Assembly (NCBI GenBank): GCA_020137815.1
Contig: CM035352.1
Coordinates: 2,611,131-2,675,130, forward strand
Source of the DNA: Hormiphora californensis
Lineage: Eukaryota; Ctenophora; Tentaculata; Cydippida; Pleurobrachiidae
Direction of reading: 5' to 3'
DNA: 64,000 nucleotides
Part shown: positions 1 to 11,043 of the stretch, piece after piece
Position numbering within the stretch: position 1 is the first letter of the stretch
Layout of the letters: each line of letters begins with the position of its first letter
Translations under genes and position numbers: made by a program
Notes under the pieces: generated by a model
Told to the model about the DNA's origin: nothing
What the model saw: the letters and a program-made list of their open reading frames with translations, nothing else
Databases searched by the model: none

Positions 1-1192
1 GCGGTTGGGAGGCCAGGTTTGCATCGTCGATGAAGTCCTGATCTGTCGCTCTTTCCTCGTCTTCACTGGGTGGATTTTGGAAATTTAGAAGTTGAAGTGA
101 TGTAGTTAGAATCAGTATAATAGTTAGAGTAATATAGGAGGTTGGGGTGGAACTAAGAAGACGAAGTGACACTGTGTATTACAAAGACCAAGAAAATATA
201 CTAAATCTAATCCACAATGGCGAGATCACAAAAACTAAAAGAATTCTAAATAGTTAGAGTAGGTTGATGTTTCAAATTTCCATCTGATATCACACACAAG
301 GCAACAAAATCAACTTATTAAAGGTTGACAAGATACCTAAAACTTTTCGTATATCGTCTTATTTTGATTTATCATTAATTTTCAGCATTTTTTCAGAATT
401 TTTTGTCGGCTAGAAAAAAAATCGAAATAGGGGGTCTACCGATATTGTCAGCACTGGTTTTACTGGGCACACTCACTGCGTCTCGCAAATTGAAATTCAC
501 GTTTCCGGTTCCTCAAAAGATAAAGACTTGATCTTGGTTGCGTTGGATTGGTCTCAATAAGACCTTTCCAACGCTACCAAAACGGTTTCTGTATCTCATC
601 AGGAACCGGAGATATTACGGTATCAATTTTAAAAAAGGCACACTCATTTTTCAGTAGACCCCCTATTTTGCACATATTTCTAGCCGACAAAAAATTCTGA
701 AAAAATGCTGAAAATTAATGATAAATCAAAATAAGACGATATACGAAAAGTTTTAGGTATCTTGTCAACCTTTAAAATAGTTTTAACTTGTGTCAATACC
801 TGCTGACATAGGGTGAACCCTCATCTGAACTTTCCTCTGTAAAACGACTCTTATCCTTTACAAATACCTTCTCTTCAGTTCGATCAGTCGTAAAATCAAC
901 CTGGAACATAACATGATATTAACTGAGGCAAAATCCCCAACTAATAATGATGATGACCGATGTACGACTCAATAGTTACCTTTGTTATACATCGGAATAC
1001 TTTCTTGCACTGTGGACACGAGTTGTTTAGTTTCGACCACTCAATCAGACACGTAAAGCAATAGAGGTGGGAGCATGGTCCCACTTTCCCACGCTTCACA
1101 ACGTCATCCAGACAAATTCCACACTTGGTTTCCCCCTCAGATACAGGCAGGGGAGTTAGACGTTTAGATTTAGCCTTACGAGGTTTACTCAT
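1..1192 (-). CDS. RING-finger protein, 5' exons (partial, runs off left edge)
   Basis: Three exons read on the minus strand: 1192-980 (ATG at 1192), 900-800 and 65-1, the last continuing beyond the window. Phases agree: exon 1 ends on a codon boundary before GT, exon 2 leaves two bases that the third exon completes. Residues about 24-67 form a C3HC4 RING: C-G-I-C, then C-S-H-x-x-C-x-x-C (zinc ligand His after the third Cys) and C-P-Q-C. RING domains normally bind an E2 and act as ubiquitin ligases. The end of the RING (EWSKLNNSCPQCKKVF) followed by a basic and then acidic tail resembles PHRF1-type RINGs, but I do not assign orthology. The N-terminus is lysine/arginine rich. The 734-bp intron between exons 2 and 3 contains a foldback element. 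Confidence 0.75.
321..773. repeat. Foldback element with about 120-bp inverted arms in RING-gene intron
   Basis: Bases 321-440 are nearly the reverse complement of 652-773. The core (about 500-620) is itself an imperfect palindrome containing CGGTTCCT...AGGAACCGGAGATAT, a motif that recurs near 10720-10840, 35440-35560, 35795-35910 and 36965-37025. No coding potential. Most likely a MITE-like non-autonomous DNA element. Confidence 0.75.
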
Positions 1193-1747
1193 TCTATAGA
1201 TGGGGAGATGAGATTGTAGGTTGGGACTTTGGAGATTGGAGAATGATCAAACACGATTTAACTAGATAAATTCTGTCGAAAAGTAAAGAAAAAAGACCCC
1301 AATATATTCAAATCATTGTATTCAAACAATAATCCTCTCGTTTTACCCTATTCGGAAAAAACACGATATACAATTTTTTGTGTCAATATAAGAAATTACA
1401 ATTCACTATTATCGCCGGTGTAATACATGGAAACACAAAACATACTGGTAAACATAACGTCAGCTCACTACTGACTACAATGATGGTGCGACATTTCTAT
1501 CACTCTCTTTCTCACTCTCTTCTCTCCCTCTCTCTCTCTCTCACCCTTGTTTGTACAACGACTTAACCAGCGAAATGACAAACATAATACTCATAGGCAA
1601 CTCAAACTAGGTCTCTTTATACTAGCTAAAGTACAGAATTAAAGTTGGAAACAAAGAAATAGAAATAGCAGAAAATTATCGCTGCTAAGTACTAACTCAG
1701 TACTGGATTCTGGAAACTCGTCAGATTATCAAGCCAAACTCCGCCCA
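1193..1747. other. Intergenic gap between divergently placed RING 5' end and GOPC 3' end
   Basis: Holds the presumed RING-gene promoter and the GOPC 3' UTR. A short CT-rich tract lies near 1505-1545. A 62-codon open frame here is only the CT tract read through. No other feature seen. Confidence 0.5.
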
Positions 1748-4700
1748 CTACTCTCCATTAGCGGCGAGATCAGAATTAATCTCAGCAGGATTGGCGGTGT
1801 AACTAGGTGCAACATTAGGGGATACAGCAAGGGCAGACAGTCCAGATACCACCTCACTCTCTCCCTCCCCTCCTGCCCCGCTGATATCCTCACCAAAATG
1901 TACTGGAACCTGGAGGGATGATGTGTTTAGAGTTTAGAGAAACAGTCAATAAACTGTTATTAGTTCTGTCTAATAATATGCCTCTCTTCAATCTCTAAAT
2001 ATCTCCAAATATATCTGTATCAAACTCGGACTTCCTTATTACCTTGACAACCGAGGCCATCTCCTTCTCCCCCTCCTCCTCATCACCCCCCTCCCCCTCA
2101 TAATAATAACTGAACGGTTTGGCAGGCTGGGTCAGATCAGTGCCCGTCATTCCACCGATACTATTGGCAGGCACCATCCTCACACTATTCTTGGTAACAC
2201 ACACGTCATCCAGCGAGGCACCCTGTTTAGCCGATACTACACCATTTGATGCCCTCTCCTGGCTCCTCTCACCAAGAGAATTCTCACGGGGAAACTTTCC
2301 AACCTGAAATTAAATTAGTTAAAAACTTATCATACGTTTATCATTAAAAACTTATCATAAATTATTTTGCGAATCTCTCTAATTGTGAGATATCTATCTC
2401 TCCTGCTATGAGTGGTAGTACAGCCTCTGCTTCTAGTTTCAAAGACCGGCTGAGAGTGTATAGCGATGAAAGGGTACAGAGAAGTGTGTATGGTGAAGTG
2501 CAGGGAGAGTTATTTGACCTGGTACGGGACCTGTTTACACATGCTGGTGCCAAGGACTCTTTCCCGAAAAGTTTGACTGCCGGACGTAGTGCGTGGGATA
2601 GCTTGAAATGTCCCAGCAAGAGTAAGATCAAGGGGATTAAGAAGCCTGAACTGGATGATTTCACGGAGAAGGTGTGCCGTTTCTTAGTGGAGAGATGTTA
2701 CCCACTACTTGACCGACTGAGTAATGAAGTTGAGGACAGTGAGAGGAGGATATTGGATAGTCAAGAGGAGTTGATTGCTTCTCAGCGAGCATTGGTGGAG
2801 GCCCAGTCCCAGCTTGTTAAGTTACAGTGTCAGTTACTTGAGAAACGTGATAAGGAGATAACTGCAGTACAGTCTACAGCAGAGGAGGAAATCAAGACGT
2901 TTTCTTCTGTACTCAAGAAGGGTTGTGATACTGCCCTAGCTCCGAAGCGAATTCGTACAGCAATAACTAGTGCTACAGAGGACAGGATGAACAATTTGAT
3001 TGTCCATGGTTTGTTTGATGACAAGGATGAGACCAGCAAGGATCTGGAGAATATAGTTGGACGAATGTTTGATTATATGGGTGAACGTGTGACTGGTGTT
3101 CAAAGTATGACACGTCTGGGAAGGTTTAAGGAGGGATCTGACCGGCCCCTTAAACTTCATTTGTGTGGAAGGGAATTTCGGGACCGGATTTTGGCTTGCA
3201 AGAGTGGTCTGAAGAACTCTGAGGATCATAAGGACGTTTATTTATCCCCAGACCGTTCCCCTGAGGAGAGAGAGGAAAGGCGAAAAGTGGTGACTGAGCT
3301 GAAGGAGAGGAAGGTGGCGGAACCTGGGAGGAACTTTGCAATCAGAGGTGGTAAGGTGGTGGATTTGGAAGATTGATTGTGTGGGCGTGTGTGTTGGACT
3401 GTTTCTGTTCTGTTGTGGTTTAACCTAATTAGGATTGTTTTGTGACAGTTGGATGAGCATCGGAGTTCTGGACACTTAACGGAATTTGGACATTTTTGAT
3501 ATATATTTAATAGATTTTTAGGACGTATCTATAACTATGGTAAACCGCTCTGATTACTCCGTAGCACTAGGATTTAAAATGCGTGTGTTATACGGGGTCT
3601 GAGCGTGTATACAAGTGTGGTTATTATTATTATTATTAAATTATTCATTTCACCAAATTATCCTTTATATATCATGGCCAAACTTATCAAGATCATGGTT
3701 ACCTGGAGTCTCTGGAGACTTTCAGTACGGGGTTTATCCTCCGGGATGGGATCAATCTCCAGAATTGGGGCTCTCTCAATCTGGTGCTCGTCATCGTACC
3801 CCGCAATGTGGGCCACCTGAACACATGTGTTGGATAAATGGGACACAAAGTACAGTTCTAAACGATTTGGTTTTTAGTACTTTGTGTACTCTTTGTCAAG
3901 TAAGCACCAGAACACGGCCGACGGTCGAGCAATTTGGTGACAAATATCTAAAATCAATCAGAAAAAATATACAACAACTATATATGTTGTTTACCTACCT
4001 TTAGTACAAGTTCGTCACCACAGGAGCTGAGACACTTTACTGCCTCACTGTGAGACATGGTACGGAGGTCGAACTGGTTGCAGGTCAGGATCGCATCACC
4101 AACGTACAAACCACCAAACCTGGGGTAGTTGTATTACAGTAGGACCCCGATTTACCGGGCCCCGATTTACTGGGAGAAACCCTTTCCCCCGAGCATTCCG
4201 GTAAATTGGGGTTCGAATTATAAAAACTAATTACAGGCCACTGCCAAGTGATGTCTTGTCTAACAAATTCCATCTCCCTGTAATGACCATGACGCACAAT
4301 AACAAGAGTCGCTAATCATAGCGTCTAGATGGGGCGACACAATGGTACCATTATTATAGCCGGTGCTGTTCACTGACAATAGTTCACTACGCGTAGGTCA
4401 AATAGTGCTCAGGTATTAGTTAAAACTTTATTAGTTTCCACATGTGGGTACATGTTCCCAAATTGAACAAATTTAGATAAAAGATTCAAATTTACTACTT
4501 TAGTTACCTATCAGCCGGTTTTCCAGGTATCACTGCAGAGATAATTACAGGTGCTCTGTGATCCATACCACCCTGAAAAATATTGAGGGTCAAATGAAGT
4601 CCAGGGTGAAAATATGTCTGAAGGAGAAACTAGGGGTCGATATATGTAGAGGATAATATGTAAATATAGAGTGAATGGTGACTGAGAGTGACTCTTCTCA

Positions 4701-7700
4701 CACTACTGCCTTACAATCGACACACACATGCTCTCTTCTGTGCTCATTTCTCTGTTGTCGATGGGCGAGGGGAAGATGTAAAAAAAGGGAGAGATAGATA
4801 GAGGGGAGAATTTAAGTCCTTGTCATTGTGTAGTGTAATATAAACGGTCCCTTTTTCTATTTGACTACAGACCCATTACTTTTCTTTTTACTGTATATAT
4901 ATTCGTCTCATGAGATGCCGTCCCTGTGTGGGCGTGTGTGAACTAACCAAATTCATGTAAATATTTGATCTGATGTTACTCTACAATATACCCTAGATGC
5001 GAGGAATGCAGATATAGGCTTTTGTTTTGTCTTCTCTGTAACAGGTGCGTCAATTTTTAGGCGGCCTTATCTCTAACTTTACGGGGGGGGGGGGGGGACA
5101 CACTGCTTTGGGTAGCCACGGGAACTCAATTAATGATCACGTGTGATCTTGCAGTTCAAGATGTAATACCATGTAATTGCGGACAAATTCCGGACAAATT
5201 CTGGGCATATACCGCTATCTTGGTAGTGAGTGTGATCATATAAATTGAATTCCAGTGCTGCTGTAACCTGTATGAAGTACTCAATCCTCTTCCTCTTTTT
5301 TGTGATCTGCTGCCGCCCTCTTTTGATACTCTCGCTTTTCCGAAACCTTATTAGGGGCAATCATGTGAATTGATCATTGCTTGTGTCACCATCAAGACCG
5401 CCTTAGTGCGTAGAAAACACCGCTGTACTGTTGGTCAGTAGTCAGGATTGCTGCCTACTCCTTGTATTCCTTTTTACAGAATGATCATAGTAATTCGAAC
5501 CTCAATCTGAACCACACCCCTTATAACCAGTCTCTCTACCTTACCTACGCGACCGCATGGCACAATATCCGTCCCATTTCTGTAGACATTACTTTAGATT
5601 AGAATGGGTCATTTTCTTACACTGTGGCCTGTGCTATCCTCTTCTCTCGCGAATACCGAATTTGTCATTTTCGTCCGTACTGTCGGTAGATTGATCTTAA
5701 TACACTGAATTTAATACACTGATTTTAGTTTAAATGCTGATCCACTAATTGTATTTAATGCAAAGGTCAAAGGACAAAACAAGACTAGTCCCCTCTGACC
5801 TCACTCAATCTATCTAGTTAGGGGGCGTATCTTTAATGCGGCTGTGGTCATGGATCGATGGTGCCGCTATTACATACATCTCTTAATAATTTTCCATCGA
5901 ACCCCGTCTATCTCCCGCTAGCATTTCTTAACTTCATCTCGCAACATAATCAGATAGCTTCCCACTTACACCTTGCTTGGCTGATGCGGCTACCTGATGG
6001 GAGAGTGGGAAGTGCAGTCTCTGCTTAGTAACCTGTGAATTATGTTGCACCTGGTCATCATCTCAGAAAGACTGGAGTGGGGACACTTCATCTCACTGTG
6101 TAATCTCCCAATAAATAACTTCCGATATCGCGGAAAGGTTTTTGCAGATGATGGTCAAGACTGCGCCAGAAAGACGGGAGTGGGGGCACCTCATCTCACT
6201 GTGCAATTTCCCAATAAATAACTATTAACTTCCGATATCGCGGAAAGGTTTTTGCAGATGATGGTCAAGACTGCGCCAGAAAGACGGGAGTGGGGACACC
6301 TCATCTCACTGTGCAATTTCCCGATAAATAACTTCCGATATCGCGGAAAGGTTTTTGCAGGTGATGGTCAAGACTGCGTCCATTTTCCAGCCACAAGACA
6401 ATTTGGCCGACGGGAATAATATTCCTGTATTCCTCACTTTGGGACACCGGGGCCTATATTCTGCATAAAAGGGCGTAGTCACTGGTCGGACGTGCAATTC
6501 TTGGTATTGAGCAGCCCATTGAATCCTTGGAAATAAATAAAAGCGCCATCGGGTCTCGATAGGTCGCAACAAAACTTTGTGGTGAGTCGCATCACGCGTT
6601 CGGGGGGGGGGGGGGGTGCAATATAAAACATATAAAAGCGAGGAACTAAACTCCGTCTTTCACCACATGTAGTTTCTCACAACTTTTAGTGAGGACCGGG
6701 AATTGTGTAATCGATATATCTGCACCTGCTATATAGTGCTATATAGTGATTACCAGCAGTGCACCTGACAGAAGCCCCCCTCTCAGCTCTTACTGCAGCA
6801 TTACACCTGTTTACTTCTCGTGTGTGTGTGTGGGAGGGGGATGGGAGTGATGACCTCCTTTCTCAGTGTGCCCACCAGTCAGCACTTAGGCTCTGTTACT
6901 ATATTAAATGTCGTAAGATACCTGCTGCCTTTAATTATCTATACCTGCTGCCTTTAAATATTTCAGCTCTCCATTGCATCTTGTTGGTGATACATTTTCC
7001 CTTTCCCAAATCCCATGATGACTTGTGATTTGAAATATTCTAGCCATCCACTGTTGTTGTAACTTATCAATCTATCTGATAGCCGACATTACAAATTCAT
7101 GTTCGATTTTCTGACCAGTCCCGACATGAACGGTCCGCTTATCTTCAAGAACAAGACAAAGACTCAGGAGCTTTTAGCAGACTACGGTAAGAACACTTAT
7201 AATAACCTAGAGAGGTCCTGATCATATCTCATTATAATAACCTAGAGAGGTCCTTTTCGAGATGAACTCAACTATTAATACACCTTGATAACAAATAGAC
7301 ATTGAATTAATATGCTAACACAATCTCTGTTTCAGCTGCTGCTAAAGATTTCAAGAACAGCTACCAGAAGACAGACTCACAAGTTGAAGGTAAGCAGTTC
7401 CCCATACATTTGCAATCGATTTACCGGCTATGAATCTCTTTCTCCGACAAGCCCAAATAAACTTATGAATTACTGTTAAAATCATGTCTATTGTTTGCAG
7501 CACGGGAGAAGAGGGAAGAGACAGAAAAGAAGCGAAGAGAAAAGGAAGAGGAGAGCAAAAAGGAGAGGAATGATGCTGCAACAACGGCAGTAGTGTTACT
7601 CTCATCCAAAAACAAATCTTCAGGGAAGAAGAAATGAACACTAGACTGGATCTAGACTGTTTCTGCGTGTGTGCCTTTTTTACTAAATTGTAATTCTGTA

Positions 7701-9358
7701 TTTGATTATTGATGTTTTTACTACCAGACTGAAAACTGTTCTTTTACTCTTCTAAATGGGACAGAGAATACCAGAATCTCCTACATCTGTCTGGCGACTG
7801 TCTGTACTGTCTGACGACTGTCTGTACTCTTCGTTACAACGTTATTCCCAGGAAGTTATATGTGAATAAGAGTATGAAAAAGTGAAATGTACGTACCGTA
7901 ACAGAAAGCCCCAGTCCGTCAGGTCCCCGTTGAAGGAGGACAGTTCTTACTAGTCCCTTTCTATAGGGACATTTCTTGATCTCCCCCTTCCGTCTCATGC
8001 TGTGGGCGTATATCACTGCCTGTGTGAGGATAGTTATATTAGATTACTGGCAATGGTTTGTTATTGGGATGTCGTGAAATGAGGGATGTAGAATGTGTAG
8101 GTCTGTATATGCAACAGTGTTGTAAACCACGCTATTTATCACGTACATTTATCAAGTTTTTGTGTACAACCTCACCTTGTGACGGTTGAGAGATATCTCA
8201 GCCTCGATCGTGTTCCATGTTAGGGTGTTGGGGTGTTTGTCAAGGCCCTGTTGCATCAGTTGTAGTTGTTGGATTCGACCTATTATCTCCTTATCCATAT
8301 ATTTGATAGTCACCTACAATGTATTGGGTATTAGTGGAAAAGCTACAACTTAATACAAATGTTGGGAATGTTAATGTTAGATTTTAAGAATTAATGTTGT
8401 TGAGATCTACTAACGAACCTTACAGCCACCAAGGTCCTTCATAGCGCTAATATAATCCTGTCTAAGTTGGGAGTTATCCTTTTTGGCGGAGTCTAGCTGT
8501 GCCTGAAGCCACACCTCACGCTCCACTAACATCCTTTGTTGCTCCGCCAAATTGTCCTGGTAGAGGTGTCAGTATTAGGAAGAATAGAACAATATAGTAG
8601 AGATATCAGTATTAGGAAGAATGATTAGGAGGAATAGAACAATATCTTGAGTTACACTAAACTTACAAATTGTCCTGGTAGAGGTGCAGTGTCAGTATTA
8701 GGAAGAATAGAACAATATCTTTTAGTTTTACTCAAGATATTATCTTGAGTAAAACTAAACTCACAAATAGTGAGTATCCCCCCCCCCCCCCAATTCGTAA
8801 AGTATCCCCCGATGTAGCTAAACTTACAAATCGTAAAGTATCCCCCGATGTAGCTTCGTGAAGTTGTGTTAATCTCGTTTCATTTTCCTTTTCCAAAACA
8901 GCCAAATCCTTTTTTGCATCAGTCATTTCATGCCCCATATTCAACATTTTAGCCTGAAGTAAATGAGTGTCAACAGGCATCAGTTCAGGAGCTGACATTG
9001 CACACATTGTGTAGGTCCATAATGATTCGGCAGAGTAGAGCTATTTACCTCATATTTCAAGTTGTCTTGGTGTACAGTTTGAGCTAGAGTTTCCAGATTT
9101 GTGAACGCTTTCACCATACCAAACACGTGACTTCGTACCTGTAGAAAATCATTGTAGATAAAAGCAGGTAGTGTATCATTTGTCATGAGTACTGATTTTT
9201 CAATACGAACGAATTTTGGAAATTACCTGATTAACAAAGATTTCATGCTCCTTTGATTTAGTGTAGTAGTCATGCAGCATGTTATCCAACTTAACAAAAC
9301 TAAGCTGAAACTCCTTCTCAACAGACTCTTGGGAGGGAAACGGGAACCAAGATGACAT
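1748..9358 (-). CDS. GOPC: GOPC/PIST/CAL ortholog (Golgi-associated PDZ and coiled-coil protein), 11 exons, 489 aa
   Basis: Exons (minus): 9358-9227, 9138-9049, 8953-8828, 8556-8419, 8313-8176, 8019-7897, 4572-4508, 4119-3999, 3816-3703, 2303-2043 and 1909-1748 (stop 1750-1748). All junctions are GT-AG and keep one open frame. Exons 1-6 encode coiled coil; the KYMDKEI...QQLQL and EAEISLNRHK segments match GOPC. Exons 6-9 encode the PDZ: VLLQRGPDGLGLSVT carries the GLG carboxylate-binding loop, followed by GKPADR, GGLYVGDAIL and the HSEAV helix. The length is close to vertebrate GOPC (about 460 aa). In animals GOPC is a trans-Golgi/post-Golgi adaptor for PDZ-ligand membrane proteins. The tail after the PDZ is acidic and not conserved by eye. 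Introns 6 (3.3 kb) and 9 carry a nested gene and a LINE relic respectively. No frameshift in about 1.47 kb of coding sequence. Confidence 0.93.
2367..3637 (+). mobile_element. ORF1-only non-LTR retrotransposon (HAL1-like) flanked by 8-bp target duplication
   Basis: The insertion lies in GOPC intron 9, antisense to the host gene. It is flanked by AAATTATT at 2359-2366 and 3638-3645 and ends in a TTA microsatellite tail (about 3621-3637) instead of poly-A. It has one intact ORF and no reverse-transcriptase ORF. About 41 bases precede the ATG and about 260 follow the stop. This looks like a non-autonomous half-LINE mobilised in trans, or an internally deleted LINE. Boundaries are by eye. Confidence 0.7.
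2408..3376 (+). CDS. LINE ORF1-like protein (coiled coil + RRM-like), intact, 322 aa
   Basis: A single uninterrupted ORF. Residues about 90-160 are a heptad-rich coiled coil (QEELIASQRALVEAQSQLVK). Residues about 190-310 have the layout of ORF1p RNA-binding domains: NLIVHGL as a first beta strand, RPLKLHL, then the C-terminal signature with DVYLSPDRSPEERE and a final basic GK-V strand. ORF1 proteins bind element RNA and act as nucleic-acid chaperones during target-primed reverse transcription. No zinc knuckle is visible. An intact frame with no ORF2 nearby suggests recent insertion or maintained use in trans. Unlikely to be a host gene, given the flanking target duplication. Confidence 0.75.
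   Translation: MSGSTASASSFKDRLRVYSDERVQRSVYGEVQGELFDLVRDLFTHAGAKDSFPKSLTAGRSAWDSLKCPSKSKIKGIKKPELDDFTEKVCRFLVERCYPLLDRLSNEVEDSERRILDSQEELIASQRALVEAQSQLVKLQCQLLEKRDKEITAVQSTAEEEIKTFSSVLKKGCDTALAPKRIRTAITSATEDRMNNLIVHGLFDDKDETSKDLENIVGRMFDYMGERVTGVQSMTRLGRFKEGSDRPLKLHLCGREFRDRILACKSGLKNSEDHKDVYLSPDRSPEEREERRKVVTELKERKVAEPGRNFAIRGGKVVDLED
4137..4222. mobile_element. Short pogo/Tc1-like terminal-repeat remnant
   Basis: CAGTAGGACCCCGATTTACC faces GGTAAATTGGGGTTCGAA about 60 bases later. Imperfect inverted ends of the CAGTxGAACCCCGAT type are typical of pogo/Tigger-derived MITEs. A related end (GAGCATTCCGGTAAATCGG) is at about 26521-26540. Confidence 0.4.
4573..7098. other. Large GOPC intron 6, part upstream of nested gene
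   Basis: Contains two G homopolymers (about 5081-5098 and 6602-6616), a tandem repeat at 6061-6381, a TATA-like TATAAAAG at 6631-6638 that could serve the nested plus-strand gene, and otherwise no coding signal. The short open frames here lack splice continuity with anything. Confidence 0.5.
6061..6381. repeat. Tandem repeat, three units of about 105-113 bp
   Basis: Three head-to-tail units, each containing TCATCTCACTGTG...CCGATATCGCGGAAAGG...GATGGTCAAGACTGCG. The second unit has a 7-base insertion (CTATTAA). No ORF. Confidence 0.85.
7099..7637 (+). CDS. Nested small gene, 3 exons, 92-aa lysine/glutamate-rich protein
   Basis: Exons 7099-7186, 7336-7389 and 7501-7637 (stop 7635-7637) lie inside GOPC intron 6 on the opposite strand. 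Phases are consistent: both introns interrupt after the first base of a codon, with GGTAAGA and GGTAAGC donors and TTTCAG and TTTGCAG acceptors. The protein starts MFDFLTSPDMNGPLIF and becomes a strongly charged helix from residue 45 (KREETEKKRREKEEESKKE), ending in a lysine-rich tail (KKK). I do not recognise the family. The highly charged C-terminus predicts a single alpha helix or coiled coil, with no signal peptide or membrane segment. Two clean introns in frame argue it is real. A further upstream exon cannot be excluded, because the ATG follows an in-frame stop by only about 40 bases. Confidence 0.6.
8557..8827. repeat. Tandem micro-duplications between GOPC exons 3 and 4
   Basis: CAGTATTAGGAAGAATAGAA is repeated three times. 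The exon 4 acceptor context (AAATTGTCCTGGTAGAGGT) is repeated at about 8669-8687. The exon 3 3' end with its donor (CGTAAAGTATCCCCCGATG) is repeated upstream of a C homopolymer at 8778-8792. These are local duplications that copied splice-site sequence into the intron. Confidence 0.7.
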
Positions 9359-9570
9359 GGCTAACTGGGATACTTAAGTCATGTCGTCAAAAAATGGCAA
9401 TGTGTCAAACTTCTATCTATGTATATCAAAATCATTCACATTTGGGGGCTGATTTATTATCTCGTAACTGTTGATTATGGTAAAACTGATTATTTCCCAT
9501 TTTTTAAGGACTTCACCATAATGTCTTCCAAATAAGTATTATCGTATCGTCTATCGCTCTCTAGTCCCTA

Positions 9571-9689
9571 AAGTCCGTTTCAAGCGACTTGACCCGTAAT
9601 TCTTGGAATTTGGCGCATTGCGTGTGTATTTACAAAGGGGAAATCCTGAATTTCCAGGAATCTCAGGTCAAGTCGTTTGAAACGCACTT
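9571..9689. mobile_element. 119-bp TA-target MITE (family A), copy 1
   Basis: 24-bp terminal inverted repeats AAGTCCGTTTCAAGCGACTT... / ...AAGTCGTTTGAAACGCACTT, flanked by TA on both sides. Identical in length to the copies at 16946-17064 and 35076-35194. A 5'-truncated copy at about 12809-12867 is part of a larger duplicated block. No ORF; TA duplication suggests mobilisation by a Tc1/mariner-type transposase. Confidence 0.85.
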
Positions 9690-10310
9690 TAGTCCCTGCT
9701 CTGTGCTGATTGTTACAATGACATCATTAGAACGGTTCGGTGAAGCTAGACAGCTGAGTCAGCCGTCTATCGTCACCTCTATGCCCCGCGGGGCTACTGC
9801 CAGCCCCGTCTCTACTCCCTACAGCTGACAAGTGACAGCCCGTGACAATAAATTCTTTCTCGGAATATGCTAAAGGCCCCTCGGTAGTTAAGAGATTTCC
9901 ATCGGCATACGCTACAGAGTACAGGCCTCTACAGTCTACACTCTACAGCCCAGGCGCCACTCTCCAGTCACCAGTGCACACCAACGTCTTTTTACTTGGC
10001 AAACGCTGCTGGCGCGGCGCCACATGCAGCGTGGGATAAGGTTGGCAAACGCCGCTGGCCCCCCACGGGATAAGACAGCGCATTTCAAGGGATAAGGCAG
10101 CGCTTTTCAGTTTTTTTTACACGAAAACAACTTTCAAAAACAACTTTCAAAAAAGAAGCAGGACTGGGCCCTGGACTTCAATAAAAACGGCGCCGCGCTA
10201 CGCGTTAAATAGTAGCGCGCGATTGTTGAAAAGTTTAGCGCTGCCGCGCGCGAAAAAATAAAAAAACTCAAAGATCACGCGACGTCACTTTTTTAATTTT
10301 TTTTATCAAG
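9640..10310. repeat. Duplicated block B1 (second copy 12810-13655)
   Basis: The sequence from the MITE 3' part through TCAGCCGTCTATCGTCACC, the GGCGCGGCGCCACATGCAGC stretch and the GC-rich ACGGCGCCGCGCTACGCG segment recurs at 12810-13655 with high identity. The second copy differs by a 159-bp MITE insertion and an extra AACAACTTTC unit. No coding potential. Confidence 0.8.
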
Positions 10311-10699
10311 TTTACAAGTTTACAAAGTTTATTGGAATGCGCTGCAGCCCCCTCATGCGCGCACCCCCGCAACGAGGGGACTGAAGGGAATGCCGCGCGC
10401 GCGTTTGGCCTGAGCTCAGGACGGGCCCGGCTGGGTCGAAGATAACTTTGCGAGCGAAAAAACGGCGGTGCTTATAACTTTGGCCCCTGAAGTCCGTTTG
10501 ACTTGATTCTTTCACTAGCTGTTAGATCTGACAATTATCTACCTTGCTGTTTTTGAGAGAAGTTAATTGGACTTGAGGAGGCTGAGCAATAGCCGTTCAA
10601 AGATTGGTTGTTTTCAAAAAGTGACGTCACAGATCCCTGCAGGGACACTTTTGTTTCAAATTTGAATTAAAATCTCGAATTTTTTATTTTACCGCACTC

Positions 10700-10905
10700 G
10701 ATTTTGCGGAGTTTGGTTCATATCTCCTGTTCCTGATAAGATAGAGACCTGAAACCGGTTGCATTTGAAAGCTGTTATCTTCCTCTTTCCAACGCTACCA
10801 AAACGATTTCTGTACCTTATCTGGAACCGGAGATATGATTGATTATGTATTCCCCCCCAGCGCGGTATTCCCTCCAGGCCCCTTATATTATATTATAAGG
10901 GGCCT
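10700..10905. repeat. Palindromic CGGTTCCTGAT element plus GGCCCCTTATA hairpin
   Basis: 10720-10840 is an imperfect palindrome of the family that recurs at 500-620 and 35440-35560. It is followed at 10877-10904 by an 11-bp stem (GGCCCCTTATA / TATAAGGGGCC) with a 6-base loop. Confidence 0.6.
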
Positions 10906-11043
10906 GCAACGTATGCCAACAAAGTTTACAAATAAAGTTATGGTGATACACATAACACAACAGATCTTCCCTTTATGGGTCCACCTAAATAAAAATCAAA
11001 ATAATCGTCTCCTCACGCCCTATCTCTAGACACATACAGCACA

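Noticed and set aside
3605-4004. Plus-strand ORFs of 71 and 129 codons
   Set aside because: Antisense shadows of GOPC exons and the LINE 3' end.
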